A stretch of DNA of 64,000 bases. It comes from Fen-330 sp050008465. Lineage in GTDB: Bacteria; Acidobacteriota; Terriglobia; Bryobacterales; Bryobacteraceae. Position numbers and translations under genes: made by a program. The stretch covers positions 1-64,000 of the forward strand of contig JBEKMO010000013.1 in the NCBI GenBank assembly GCA_050008465.1. The letters run 5' to 3'. Below, piece by piece: positions 1 to 8,486 of this stretch (positions within the stretch are counted from its first letter, which is position 1; the number at the start of each line of letters is the position of its first letter). The notes beneath the pieces were generated by a model that was not told the DNA's origin, did no database searches, and saw only the letters and a list, made by a program, of their open reading frames with translations.

Positions 1-89
1 GCGACTTTGGCTTTGCCCTCGGGAGTTTTGGGGCCGGTGGAGCGCTGGGCGTTGCGGCGATTGGCTTCGATTTGTCGTTCAGATGACAT
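1..89 (-). CDS. Partial protein with STGPKTPEGK N-terminal motif, 5' end only
   Basis: The ATG on the minus strand at 89 opens a frame reading MSSERQIEANRRNAQRS followed by TGPKTPEGKAK and running off the left edge. This N-terminus is typical of a widespread family of short proteins of unknown function found in many copies in Acidobacteria and Planctomycetes. Only about 29 residues are visible, so domain content and length cannot be judged. The call rests on motif recognition; the function is unknown. Confidence 0.6.
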   Translation of the reverse strand, partial: MSSERQIEANRRNAQRSTGPKTPEGKAKV

Positions 90-320
90 AAGTGACCTCG
101 GAGGGGCGGGTTCTTCTGGGATTCGCCCCTATAGGAGGTTAGGCATGGGTCTGGCGAGCGGCGGGTCGTTCAGGGGGGCAAGTGATTGAGGGGGTGGGAG
201 ATGGAGTTGGGGAATGGCGGGGACCGAGGGGAACTTTGGGCTATGCTCCAGACGATGGGCAGGAGCTCGTGGCAAAAGTCCCAGAGAGGCCTGGCGCACA
301 GGCTGAATGCCTGTGCCACT

Positions 321-1205
321 TCACCGCTCGGGGCGGGATGAGTACCAACTGAGCCAGGCAGACGGATTATCCGGGAGGTTCTGCTGGGTGATCTCCCGGA
401 GCGCTTGCAAGACCCATTTCCTGGTGGTCTGGTCCAGTTCCGGGTCCTGGAGAAAGGCGATGAGTTCGGGCACGGCCTTCTGGCGGAGATCGCGGGAGAG
501 CATTCCGGAATCGGCCAGATTGCAGGCGGCACGCTCCCGCAGATCGCTGGACGAATCGTGGCGGAAGATGTCCAGCAGAACGGGGATGGTGCCCTCGGTT
601 CCGAGAAGCCCCAGGCCGTTGATGGCAGCCGCGCGCGCCGGACCGGTTGGGTCATGCGCATAGTAAGTGAGCGTCTGCAATACTTTCTCAGGCTCGACGC
701 CGCGGTTGCCGAGGATACCCAACGTGGAAAGGCGGAAATACCTGCGCTCGGTGGTGGCGGCCGCCTCGAGGATCAAATCGTCCACCTGCTGCGGCGTCTT
801 GCGGATGCCGTCCCGGACCAGCCAGAGTTCGAGGGCGGCGGCGCGGACGCGGAGGTCACTGGAAAAGTAGGCCGTGTCCGTCAAATGTTCCAGTTCGGGC
901 GTGGAGTGGATCTTGCCGCTCCAGCTTTCGAGGCGCCGGGCGAGTTCGTCACCAGCGCCGGCGTAGTGATTGATGGTTCTCTCGAGGAGCCGCTCGGCCT
1001 GTTGCTGCGGCGGCATGGAGTTCAGCTCTTCCAACTCGTGCTCGGAAAGCGTGGCGGAGGACGCCGGCACGGGAGCGCCCGAAAGTTGGAGAAGCACGCC
1101 AATCGAGGATGCAATGCGCTTCAGGCGGGGCAAGCGGATGGCCCAGCCCAAAGCGGCGGAGAACAAGAGCAGGATCGCCGCGGAGGTCAGGAGGCGCCGC
1201 ACCAT
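321..1205 (-). CDS. Membrane-anchored or secreted HEAT-repeat protein
   Basis: This 294-aa protein begins MVRRLLTSAAILLLFSAAL, a signal peptide or N-terminal anchor, which is why the ATG at 1205 is chosen over an upstream in-frame start at 1373 that would overlap the divergent gene. From about residue 130 it shows alpha-helical HEAT/armadillo-like units with alternating leucine/alanine and the recurring pattern RAAAINGLGLLG and RERAACNLADSG. HEAT repeats serve as protein-protein scaffolds, here probably in the periplasm. No catalytic motif is seen and no neighbour reveals a partner. It is divergently transcribed from the DUF433 gene with 48 bases between. Confidence 0.75.
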   Translation of the reverse strand: MVRRLLTSAAILLLFSAALGWAIRLPRLKRIASSIGVLLQLSGAPVPASSATLSEHELEELNSMPPQQQAERLLERTINHYAGAGDELARRLESWSGKIHSTPELEHLTDTAYFSSDLRVRAAALELWLVRDGIRKTPQQVDDLILEAAATTERRYFRLSTLGILGNRGVEPEKVLQTLTYYAHDPTGPARAAAINGLGLLGTEGTIPVLLDIFRHDSSSDLRERAACNLADSGMLSRDLRQKAVPELIAFLQDPELDQTTRKWVLQALREITQQNLPDNPSAWLSWYSSRPER

Positions 1206-1253
1206 GGGGGAATTGTAGCAGCAGGAGGGGGCTGCATGGTCTAAACTGGGCAC

Positions 1254-1496
1254 ATGGCGACGGAAGACCCGTTTGATCGGATTACGGTTGAGCCGGGGAA
1301 ATGCGGTGGGAAACCTTGCATCCGAGGGATGCGGATCACGGTTCGTCGCGTTCTCGAACTGCTGGCGATTCATCCCGACCGCGCCACACTGCTCGCCGAG
1401 TACCCCTTCCTCGAACCCGAGGACCTCCAGCAGGCCCTGCGCTACGCAGCAGCGACTGTCGACGACGAGCGACTAAGCGTCGATCGCGTGGCGTGA
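1254..1496 (+). CDS. DUF433 family antitoxin-like protein
   Basis: This 80-aa protein carries the DUF433 signature GKCGGKPCIRGMRITV in its first third, followed by a short helical part with VLELLA and EYPFLEPEDLQQALRYAA. DUF433 proteins are small winged-helix DNA-binding proteins that commonly precede PIN-like DUF5615 genes, as here. The downstream gene starts one base after this stop, so the two are surely cotranscribed. By analogy with other toxin-antitoxin pairs it should neutralise and autoregulate its partner; that role is inferred. Confidence 0.85.
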   Translation: MATEDPFDRITVEPGKCGGKPCIRGMRITVRRVLELLAIHPDRATLLAEYPFLEPEDLQQALRYAAATVDDERLSVDRVA

Positions 1497-1497
1497 C

Positions 1498-1866
1498 ATG
1501 AATCGGATTCTGTTGGACCAGGGGCTCGCTCCGCGAGCGGCGGCGATCCTTCGTCAGGCTGGGCTAGACACGGTTCATGTCTCCGAAATCGGAATGGAAC
1601 GCGCCGAGGACATCCAGATTCTGGAAAAGGCCCGGAACGACGGAAGGGTGTGCGTGACTTTGGACCACGATTTCCACGCGCACCTTGCAGTGAGCGGACA
1701 TGGGCGTCCTTCGGTGGTGTTGCTGCGTGTCCAAGGCTTGGATGCGCAAGGCCAGGCCGACTTGATCCGATCGGTCTGCCTGCATTGCGAGACCGCGCTC
1801 TCCAGCGGCGCCGCCGTCTCGGCGGATCGCGAAAGCATCCGTATCCGGCGCCTGCCACTCAGGTAG
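1498..1866 (+). CDS. DUF5615 family PIN-like toxin candidate
   Basis: This 122-aa protein starts MNRILLDQGLAPRAAAILR with the conserved N-terminal aspartate of the PIN-like DUF5615 fold. It continues with the pattern HVSEIGMERAEDIQILEKA and the acidic CVTLDHDF segment that contributes a metal-binding site. DUF5615 proteins are predicted RNases paired with DUF433 antitoxins. The ATG lies one base after the DUF433 stop. Length and motifs look complete, so the pair may be functional, although no experiment on this family can be invoked from the sequence. Confidence 0.82.
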   Translation: MNRILLDQGLAPRAAAILRQAGLDTVHVSEIGMERAEDIQILEKARNDGRVCVTLDHDFHAHLAVSGHGRPSVVLLRVQGLDAQGQADLIRSVCLHCETALSSGAAVSADRESIRIRRLPLR

Positions 1867-1997
1867 CAACGGGGGGACGGTTAACCGCGCACCTTAAGGC
1901 GGCTCATCGGCTATGTGGGAAACGGCCAGCCCACTGGCGCGGCTCGTGGCCGGATCACGGCGCGCTCGGAAGTTGGGCGGACGGTTCTTACCCGGAC

Positions 1998-2225
1998 TGC
2001 GTATTCCGATGAAGGCGATCGCCATTCCGGGAACGCGCCGATCAGCATTCCGGGGCAAAACCGATCACTTCGCGAGCAGAGAGTTCTCTCTTCTCAGATG
2101 CCTATTCTTCTTAGTCTTCTTTTCTCTGCCTCGTCCCTGCTGCAGGGGCCTCACCTACATCGCCGATCATCGGAACGGTGGTCGGCAGGGCCCGGAATCG
2201 TGATCGGTAGCGCCCGGAATACGCA
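1998..2225. mobile_element. 228-bp miniature element with IS21-like ends and 7-bp target duplication
   Basis: The left end starts TGCGTATTCCG at 1998 and the right end, read on the minus strand, starts TGCGTATTCCG at 2225. Both ends continue with tandem units containing CGATC then ATTCCGG: ATTCCG occurs at 2003, 2024 and 2047, and CGGAAT or CGGAAC at 2215, 2193 and 2171, a spacing of 21-23 bases. The element is bounded exactly by the direct repeat CCCGGAC at 1991-1997 and 2226-2232. IS21-family elements have TG...CA ends, multiple short terminal repeats and duplications of 4-8 bp, so a non-autonomous IS21 derivative is likely. It encodes no transposase. Confidence 0.75.
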
Positions 2226-2579
2226 CCCGGACGGAACACGCCCCTCCCGGCTTCTTGACCGCACCAGGTTGAGAGGGGCGCCAGAAGGAATTATAGGCGA
2301 CTCGTCCAAGCGGATTGAGGGACGAAAGGACGTTTATCGTTCCTAATCGTCGACGGCTGTCGATCACAGCCCTGAAAAGAGGGCGCGGCCCTATTCCGTC
2401 CCAGATCATTATTTTCATGACTTCCGGCCTTCCTTCCCCCTCTTCATTCCACTCCGGAGTGGAACGATTCGCCTCAATGCGGGGTGATAGGCACCCTCAA
2501 GACCGCCTGATCTACCTTCGGGTGACCTTCGATTCACGTCCCCAGACTCGCGAAGTGTCCGCCCTAGCGGTGCGAGTAC

Positions 2580-2623
2580 CGTTCCGCCTGCCGAAGGTCA
2601 ATCGGCGGATTGCAGGCGGAACG
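2580..2623. repeat. Stem-loop of the GCAGGCGGAAC palindrome family
   Basis: The arms CGTTCCGCCTGC (2580-2591) and GCAGGCGGAACG (2612-2623) pair over 12 bases around a 20-base loop. The stop codon of the DUF3800 frame is at 2625-2627, so it could act as a transcription terminator for that minus-strand gene, although no T-tract follows. The same sequence without loop recurs at 9361-9378, so it may instead be a dispersed palindromic repeat. Confidence 0.55.
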
Positions 2624-2624
2624 C

Positions 2625-3597
2625 CTAAATCTCCTTGATGGCCTTGAACGCGTCCCTCATTGCTTCGACCTCGCTCCGCAGCTTGCGACCTTCAACGTCG
2701 CCAGAGTCGCCTTTATCGATCACCACGCCCCATGGCAGGAGGTGGGTCGTCATTCCGCGCCTGTGCAGTTCCCCTCTCATCTCATACATGGCTTCGCGGT
2801 GCCCTTTCTGAACGACTTCATGCTCCCTAAGGCTGTAGACAAGCTCACGAAGCTTGTCTGGACCAAACCCGTTCACACCATGCGGCGTTCTGTGGACCAA
2901 TGAATCAAGAACGCCGGAGAAGACCCCAGCGTCGTTCCGCATCACCGATGTAATAAGGTGAGACCAGAGGTCGGCGGCCTGTACGGCGACACATTCTTTC
3001 TTCTTCACGGCCGCGAACCGCCCAACGCGCATGCAGGAACTCCGCATTCGTATTTCGATGTCATCACCTTCATACGGCCGACCCTCGCCCACCATGTCCG
3101 GCCACTGAACCGGCTCGGTTGCTTGCTTATAATCGGCGACCGATCGGAGTGCAGCTTTGATGTTTTTGTGACCCTCCTCGAAAAAAACGTTCACTCTCTC
3201 CGTCGTACCCAAATGCGCTGAAAACGTCGGCAACAAGTTCTGGACGCAGACTTCGTAGGCACCTCCCCATCTCGCGCGTTCAGCTTTGGTCGTCATTTGT
3301 TCCCAGTCGTTCGGACGCAGGTAGACTCCAAAACCAGCCTCAACGTGCGCCAACATCAGAAGCCGCCGCCAATAGACGGCTGCGTGATGCCAAATCCAGA
3401 TGCCTGCAAAGGCGCTTTTCCGGATAGCGCAGATCCGTTGAATGAAAGTACGGAAGCGAGAAGGCGTCGAGCACGTTCTTCTGCCATTCGCTAGTGAAAG
3501 CCGACCAGGCCTCGTCCGACCCCACGTAACCGGCGACAACAATGATGTGGCCTCCGAGCACCTCTCCTGCACTTTCGTCAAGGTAAATACTCCGCAC
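2625..3597 (-). pseudogene. DUF3800 domain protein, broken by one frameshift
   Basis: A GTG at 3597 starts the typical DUF3800 N-terminus, SIYLDESAGEVLGGHIIV, followed by YFHSTDLR; this frame stops at 3340. The C-terminal two thirds, with VEAGFGVYL, VNVFFEEGHKN and VQAADLWSHL, lies in another frame reaching the stop at 2625. The two halves join near 3340-3375 if a single base is skipped. DUF3800 is an RNase-H-like fold family of unknown role, often in mobile or defence neighbourhoods; the D in YLDES and the EEGH and AADL motifs are the expected acidic positions. Either a recent pseudogene or a sequencing error would explain it. Confidence 0.75.
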
Positions 3598-3777
3598 ACA
3601 CCCTCCGCACCAGCAATATAGCAACGGGAACCGCGCTACAGCAATAGATCACGGCGCAAAGACGGCCGCATCCAGCGAATCTTTCGACGGGACGTTCTGT
3701 TCTGCGAAGATCCTCAATCGCACTCGACGGTCGCGCCCGTCTTCGTAGGTCCTTTCGACCATCTCGGGGCAACGGCT

Positions 3778-4230
3778 TCAACCGCCTGGGAGGAGTCGTC
3801 GGCCAAGCCGCATGTGCGTGGGGGACAGCCGGCCGACCGTCTCGAACCGGCGCCGGTACTCGCCCACGTGCCACTCCCATGCCTCCTGGATGGTGTAACC
3901 ACGGTCGTACAAGATCCAGATCAGCTTATCCCAATCGTAGTTGTTCGCCTTGCCGACCAGCGTCACGAACGACCCTGGTCGGCCGCTCGGCCGGTTAGCT
4001 TTCACTTGGTAGCGGCATCCCCGGTGTGTGAAGTCGCAGCCCCGGGTAACGGCCGTCCGGCTGTTGCAGTCTGAGCAGTACTCGTCCTCTGACATGCCGA
4101 CCAGCAGCGCAGCGTCGAGTTCGGACAGGGCGCTTGTGATAGCTGGCGCAACGCCGAACCGCTCCTGCCACGAGAGGGCGACCTCCACGAGGCGGGAGCG
4201 GAGCTCGGCAGCCCGTTCCCATTCACTCAT
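3778..4230 (-). CDS. Small hypothetical protein with YQVKANRPSG motif, possible nuclease
   Basis: The ATG at 4230 gives a 150-aa protein starting MSEWERAAELRSRLVEVAL; a longer frame to 4269 exists but this start is more family-like. It has the segment YCSDCNSRTAVTRGCDFTH, then RYQVKANRPSGRPGS, then NYDWDKLIWILYD and IQEAWEWHV. I recognise the family as a widespread hypothetical protein of islands and plasmids. The D followed by a QxK on a neighbouring strand resembles a PD-(D/E)xK nuclease core, but this is inference without a search. The next gene, an AlbA_2 protein, is divergent. Confidence 0.6.
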   Translation of the reverse strand: MSEWERAAELRSRLVEVALSWQERFGVAPAITSALSELDAALLVGMSEDEYCSDCNSRTAVTRGCDFTHRGCRYQVKANRPSGRPGSFVTLVGKANNYDWDKLIWILYDRGYTIQEAWEWHVGEYRRRFETVGRLSPTHMRLGRRLLPGG

Positions 4231-4580
4231 CGTTGGTGCCAGGATCGCACGCGCCGCGGGATCCCGCAACTCCGTCTACCTTGGGCATGGTGGCCTGCGC
4301 CAACCCGCTGCAATACCGTCAACCTGGAGCACCATCTCCCGTGCCATCGGTTGCTCGCGACAAGTCGGCATCGCTACTGGATCCTGTTCGGGGCTCGGCT
4401 GTCGACGGCCCCAATGGGACGGGAAAACAGGTCGGGACAACGGGGCACGTGTGAACTGTGTCGACACTCGAGAATTCGTAGTTCAGGCGGACGCGTCCTG
4501 CCCGACGCGTTTTGCTCGTGTCAAGGCGGGCCCACCACTTCAGAACAGTCTGCGATTCCATCTGCTACATTAGGCCTAGC
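4231..4580. other. 350-bp divergent intergenic region
   Basis: This separates the YQVKANRPSG gene (minus) from the AlbA_2 gene (plus), and must hold both promoters. I see no protein-like frame, no RNA gene and no strong promoter match. Confidence 0.4.
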
Positions 4581-5711
4581 ATGGATGTCGACCTTCTTGA
4601 GCGCTTGTTGTACGAGGAGGAATCGGAGACCCTAGATTTCAAAGTGCAGCAATATCCGTTTGACGGCGCTACGGACGATCAGAAAAGCGAGTTGCTGAAG
4701 GATATCCTCGCGTTCGCGAACGCCTGGCGACGAACGGACGCATACATCCTCATTGGAGTAGAGGAGGTTCGCGCGGGTCGGAGCATCGTACGTGGAGTAT
4801 CGAGTCAACTCCTGAACCAGAATTTGCAGCAGTTCATCGCTAGCAAGACCAATCGCCCCGTCCTGTTTTCGTACACGCCCGTGGTGTTCGAAGGGCTCCC
4901 TATTGGGGTCATCACGATACCATTGCAGGACCGACCGGTCTACCTGCTGAATCGCTACGGGAAGCTCGAGCCACAGATCGTCTATATCCGGCGTGGGGAC
5001 ACGACGGCGCACGCCTCGCCCGATGAGATCGCGCGGATGGGTAGAGCGTTTGATTCACAGAGCGCCTTACCTATACTCGAATTGGATATTTACGATCCGA
5101 ACGACCGCATCAGGCTGGGCCAATCCGTGGAACTAAGTGTCAGGGCGTTCGAGGTGCCCGCCAAAGAGTCGATCCCAGACTACGGGCAGGTGGCTCACCC
5201 GATCTTCAGCACGGCGTTTGACCTTCTCAGTAACCCGGACTTTTATCGAGAGTTGGCGGCTTATTTGCGCAATGCCGCGTGTCTTGTGCCCCTTGGTCTG
5301 GCCGTTGCCAATTCGTCGGCGACGGTCGCGCGGGGAGTGCTCCTGACAATGGAATTCGACGCCAGTTCCGGGATTCTGGTACTCGGCGATTCCGAGAAGC
5401 CGCCAATGCCAAGCAAACAACGAGGATTCGCCGCCGTAAGGCCGAGCACAACAGCACGCGATCGCGAGATCGAAGTCGGGCATCACGGCGGCGTTATTGA
5501 GGTTCGGATGGAATTCGAAGCGATCCAACCAGGAATCACTGCATGGTCAAGCAACGTTTTCCATGTCGGCGCGCAGAAGAGCGCTTCCGTGCAAGCGCGG
5601 GCCAGCATCTCTGCCCACAATCTTCCGAGCCCCTTGTCTTTCGACATCAACGTCAGCGTGTGCGCGGAGATTCGCCGAATTGGACTGAGGGAGTTATGCT
5701 CCGCTCCATAA
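4581..5711 (+). CDS. AlbA_2 (Schlafen-type) domain protein with uncharacterised C-terminus
   Basis: Starting at ATG 4581 this is a 376-aa protein. Residues 1-160 form an AlbA_2 domain: ESETLDFKVQ, then LLKDILAFANAWRRTDAYILIGVEE and IVYIRRGDTTAHASPDEI. AlbA_2 domains occur in Schlafen-like proteins and in putative transcriptional regulators or defence proteins, and bind or cleave nucleic acid in some members. The remaining 200 residues are beta-rich with no family I recognise, and lack the winged-helix or ATPase parts commonly found in AlbA_2 proteins. The location next to a decayed DUF3800 gene and a mobile element suggests an accessory or defence role; that is inference. Confidence 0.75.
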   Translation: MDVDLLERLLYEEESETLDFKVQQYPFDGATDDQKSELLKDILAFANAWRRTDAYILIGVEEVRAGRSIVRGVSSQLLNQNLQQFIASKTNRPVLFSYTPVVFEGLPIGVITIPLQDRPVYLLNRYGKLEPQIVYIRRGDTTAHASPDEIARMGRAFDSQSALPILELDIYDPNDRIRLGQSVELSVRAFEVPAKESIPDYGQVAHPIFSTAFDLLSNPDFYRELAAYLRNAACLVPLGLAVANSSATVARGVLLTMEFDASSGILVLGDSEKPPMPSKQRGFAAVRPSTTARDREIEVGHHGGVIEVRMEFEAIQPGITAWSSNVFHVGAQKSASVQARASISAHNLPSPLSFDINVSVCAEIRRIGLRELCSAP

Positions 5712-6010
5712 ACGCCGATTCCAGTCGCGGGTGCGGTTGGTCACGAATCTGAAAATTTCCGCCGACTCAGCCGCTGGGAGGATTCCTCCCGAGAAGTCGG
5801 CTTGCGACAGCCCAACTTCCGGTTTGCGCGTGATCCGGCCAGAATCGACGGCGACAAGCCGACTTGCCGTTCCGGGCAACATCCGCGAACACCGTAGCCG
5901 GGGAGACTGCGATGACCGCGGAGTTCCACGTACGGCAGTTTGTGTTTCAGCTTGTGATGTGGGTTAATTACCATGAAGACAAAAGGTGCTGACGGTTGCG
6001 AACAGAATCC
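5712..6010. other. Intergenic region with an 11-bp inverted repeat
   Basis: No gene is seen. AAGTCGGCTTG at 5794-5804 is repeated inverted as CAAGCCGACTT at 5855-5865, and a short hairpin GGGAGGATTCCTCCC lies just upstream of it. They could form a terminator or a structured leader for the kinase gene, but no T-tract marks a terminator. Confidence 0.4.
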
Positions 6011-7498
6011 ATGGATGTTCTGAAACAGCTCTTTGAGCGGCATTTTCGCCTTCCTGTAGAGCGAGTGCAGCCCTTGCAGGGCGGACTGGGAGGGTCAGGG
6101 CGCAATATCCTTCGGCTCGCCCACCAGGATCTGAGCGCGGTGGGTATCCTGTATGACGTGCGCGAGGAGAACGTCGCTTTCCTGGACTTCTCGCGGCATT
6201 TCCGCAGCCGTGGCCTGCCTGTGCCGGAGATTTACGGATCAGAACTGGATGCGGGCGCTTACCTGGAAGAAGACCTGGGCGACGTTACGCTGTTTCAGTT
6301 TCTCTCGAACAACAGGGCAGGAGAAGACGTCGCACCGGAGGTGGTGGAGGCCTACTGTAAGGTGGTGGCGCACCTGCCGCGGTTCCAGATCGAGGCTTCG
6401 CGGGACCTGAACTACAAAGTCTGTTATCCACGCTCCAGCTTTGACGGCCAGTCGATTGCGTGGGACTTGAACTACTTTAAGTATTACTTTCTCAAGCTGG
6501 CGGGGATTCCCTTCAACGAGCAGGAGCTGGAAACTGATTTTGGCCGCCTGACCAGGTTTCTTCTGACCGCCCGCCGCGACTATTTTCTGTATCGCGACTT
6601 CCAGTCGCGCAACGTGATGCTGCGGGACGGCCAGCCATTCTTTTTGGACTATCAGGGTGGGCGCAAAGGCGCGTTGCACTACGATATTGCTTCCCTGCTC
6701 TATGACGCCAAGGCCGACCTGCCTCCCGCGCTGCGCCAGCATCTGCTGGAGCACTACCTCACATTTCTCGCGCGGTTCGTCAAGCTGACGCAGGAAGAGT
6801 TCATGCGCCATTACTACGCTTTTGTCTATGTGCGCATTATGCAGGCGCTGGGGGCGTATGGATTCCGCGGCTTTTATGGGCGAAAACCACATTTCCTGCA
6901 GAGTGTGCCCTTCGCGCTGAAAAATCTGCGCTGGCTGCTCGAGCACATAACGCTGCCCATCGCACTGCCCACGCTGCTGGGCGCGTTTGAGCACATAATC
7001 GCGTCAGAGAAGCTACAGCACTTGATCACGCCGGCGGATGCGGCCGGGAAGCAAGACATTGCGAACTCTGTTCCGGCGCCTGCCTCGCGGGGCGCCAACC
7101 TGGCGTTGAGGATTTTCAGCTTTTCATTTCACCAGAGCGCCCCCCCGAAAGACGAGAGCGGGCATGGCGGCGGATTCATTTTTGATGCCCGCGCGCTGCC
7201 GAATCCAGGCCGCGAAGAGCGCTTCAAATCTCTCACCGGCAAAGACGCGGCGGTAGTCGATTATCTGAGCGCACAGGCGAGCGTGCGCGAGTTTCTGGCC
7301 AGCGCCACGTCGATGGTGGAAGCGACCGTGAAAAACTACCAGGAGCGCGGCTTCAATAGCTTGATGGTGGGGTTTGGCTGCACCGGTGGCCGGCACCGCT
7401 CGGTGTACCTAGCAGAGGCGCTGGCCCGGCATTTCCGCGGTCGGCAGGGCCTGGACGTGTTGGTGCGGCACGTTGAAATGGAGAAGCCGGTCAAATGA
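6011..7498 (+). CDS. Anomeric sugar kinase fused to a RapZ C-terminal domain (AmgK-like)
   Basis: ATG 6011 gives 495 aa; a TTG at 5996 is the only other nearby start. Residues 1 to about 340 are an aminoglycoside-phosphotransferase-fold kinase with the catalytic loop YRDFQSRN (D196) and the metal-binding LDYQGG (D213), as in AmgK, which phosphorylates MurNAc/GlcNAc at C1. Residues about 363-495 match the C-terminal domain of RapZ: GGFIFDARALPNPGR and VGFGCTGGRHRSV. In E. coli that domain senses glucosamine-6-phosphate to control GlmS. The stop overlaps the MurU-like start by ATGA. The N-terminal RapZ P-loop kinase domain is absent. The inferred role is peptidoglycan amino-sugar recycling; the exact sugar is not proven. 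Confidence 0.8.
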   Translation: MDVLKQLFERHFRLPVERVQPLQGGLGGSGRNILRLAHQDLSAVGILYDVREENVAFLDFSRHFRSRGLPVPEIYGSELDAGAYLEEDLGDVTLFQFLSNNRAGEDVAPEVVEAYCKVVAHLPRFQIEASRDLNYKVCYPRSSFDGQSIAWDLNYFKYYFLKLAGIPFNEQELETDFGRLTRFLLTARRDYFLYRDFQSRNVMLRDGQPFFLDYQGGRKGALHYDIASLLYDAKADLPPALRQHLLEHYLTFLARFVKLTQEEFMRHYYAFVYVRIMQALGAYGFRGFYGRKPHFLQSVPFALKNLRWLLEHITLPIALPTLLGAFEHIIASEKLQHLITPADAAGKQDIANSVPAPASRGANLALRIFSFSFHQSAPPKDESGHGGGFIFDARALPNPGREERFKSLTGKDAAVVDYLSAQASVREFLASATSMVEATVKNYQERGFNSLMVGFGCTGGRHRSVYLAEALARHFRGRQGLDVLVRHVEMEKPVK

Positions 7499-8247
7499 AA
7501 GCAATGATTCTGGCCGCCGGGCTGGGCACGCGGTTGCGTCCTCTAACCAACGACCGGCCCAAGGCGCTGGTTGAGGTGGCCGGACGCACGCTGCTGGAGA
7601 TCGCCATCGCACGCCTGCGGGAAGTTGGAGTCCGTGAAGTCATAGTCAATGTGCACCATTTTGCCGGAATGGTCACTGAATATCTGCGCGGGAAGAACAA
7701 CTTCGGAATGCGGATCGAGATATCCGAAGAGGGCAGCTTGCTGGATACCGGCGGCGGCTTGAAAAAGGCGGCGTGGTTCTTTCGCGAAGAAGATCCGGCG
7801 GCGCCGTTCATCCTGCACAATGTTGACGTGATCAGCACCATCGATCTGCGGCAAATGCTCGACTTCCACACGCAGAACCAGGCACTGGCTACACTGGCAG
7901 TGCAGCAGCGCCAGACTTCCCGATATCTATTGTTCGACGAGCAAATGCGGCTTTGCGGGCGGCGTCTGGTCAAAGAGCAGAAAACTGAACTGGTGAGGCC
8001 GTCACCGCAGTTGCAGGAACTGGCGTTCTCTGGAATTCACGTGATCTCGCCACGCCTCCTGTGGATGATGAGCGAAGAAGGGACGTTCTCCATTGTCCAG
8101 TCTTATCTGCGGCTGGCAGGCGAAGGAAAGAGGATTGTGGCTTATCGCGCTGACGGCGATTACTGGCGCGACCTGGGCAAGCCGGAAAGCGTCGCACGTG
8201 CCACCGAGGATATGAAGAAACAGGCCATGCTTCGGGGAGGGGGGTGA
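7495..8247 (+). CDS. murU: MurU-like sugar-1-phosphate nucleotidyltransferase
   Basis: This 250-aa protein begins with the nucleotidyltransferase signature MILAAGLGTRLRPLTNDRPK and has LLDTGGGLKKA and NVDVIS, the metal- and sugar-phosphate-binding parts of the GT-A-like fold. The length of about 250 aa fits MurU or HddC rather than the longer GlmU or ManC enzymes. Its start is translationally coupled (ATGA) to the kinase-RapZ fusion, the same pairing as amgK-murU in Pseudomonas, where MurNAc-1-phosphate is converted to UDP-MurNAc. The substrate could also be another hexose-1-phosphate such as mannose; the neighbour favours an amino sugar. Confidence 0.75.
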   Translation: MKAMILAAGLGTRLRPLTNDRPKALVEVAGRTLLEIAIARLREVGVREVIVNVHHFAGMVTEYLRGKNNFGMRIEISEEGSLLDTGGGLKKAAWFFREEDPAAPFILHNVDVISTIDLRQMLDFHTQNQALATLAVQQRQTSRYLLFDEQMRLCGRRLVKEQKTELVRPSPQLQELAFSGIHVISPRLLWMMSEEGTFSIVQSYLRLAGEGKRIVAYRADGDYWRDLGKPESVARATEDMKKQAMLRGGG

Positions 8248-8486
8248 TCTGCAGCAGGAGAACGGACTGTCCAACGCGATGCAAGCTTGATACGAATCAT
8301 GAGGGTGAAGTTGCATGCCCGATGCTGGTTGATCTATGGCGCGCCCGGAAGGAAACGCCCCATCATGCTGCACCCTCCGAGCGGGTTGTCGGCCAACCGG
8401 AAGTTGAAGGCCCCAGTTCGGATAGGGACCGATAAGTCGGCATCGCAACCGTGAGTTTCGGACTGGCGGATCTGGTATGCTGACGT

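Larger units (their letters stand above)
1867..2624. other. Gene-free interval holding a miniature transposon and hairpins
   Basis: No protein-like reading frame is seen in this 758-base stretch. It contains the 228-bp terminal-repeat element at 1998-2225, a perfect 18-bp palindrome TTCCACTCCGGAGTGGAA at 2447-2464, and a 12-bp stem-loop at 2580-2623 just after the DUF3800 stop. The remainder shows no recognisable feature. Confidence 0.6.

Noticed and set aside
7..189. 60-codon plus-strand frame at the left edge
   Set aside because: It overlaps the minus-strand STGPKTPEGK frame, which has a recognisable N-terminus, and its own product looks random.
1998..2225. Complete IS21 element
   Set aside because: Only the ends are present within 228 bases; no istA or istB coding sequence is detectable in any frame.
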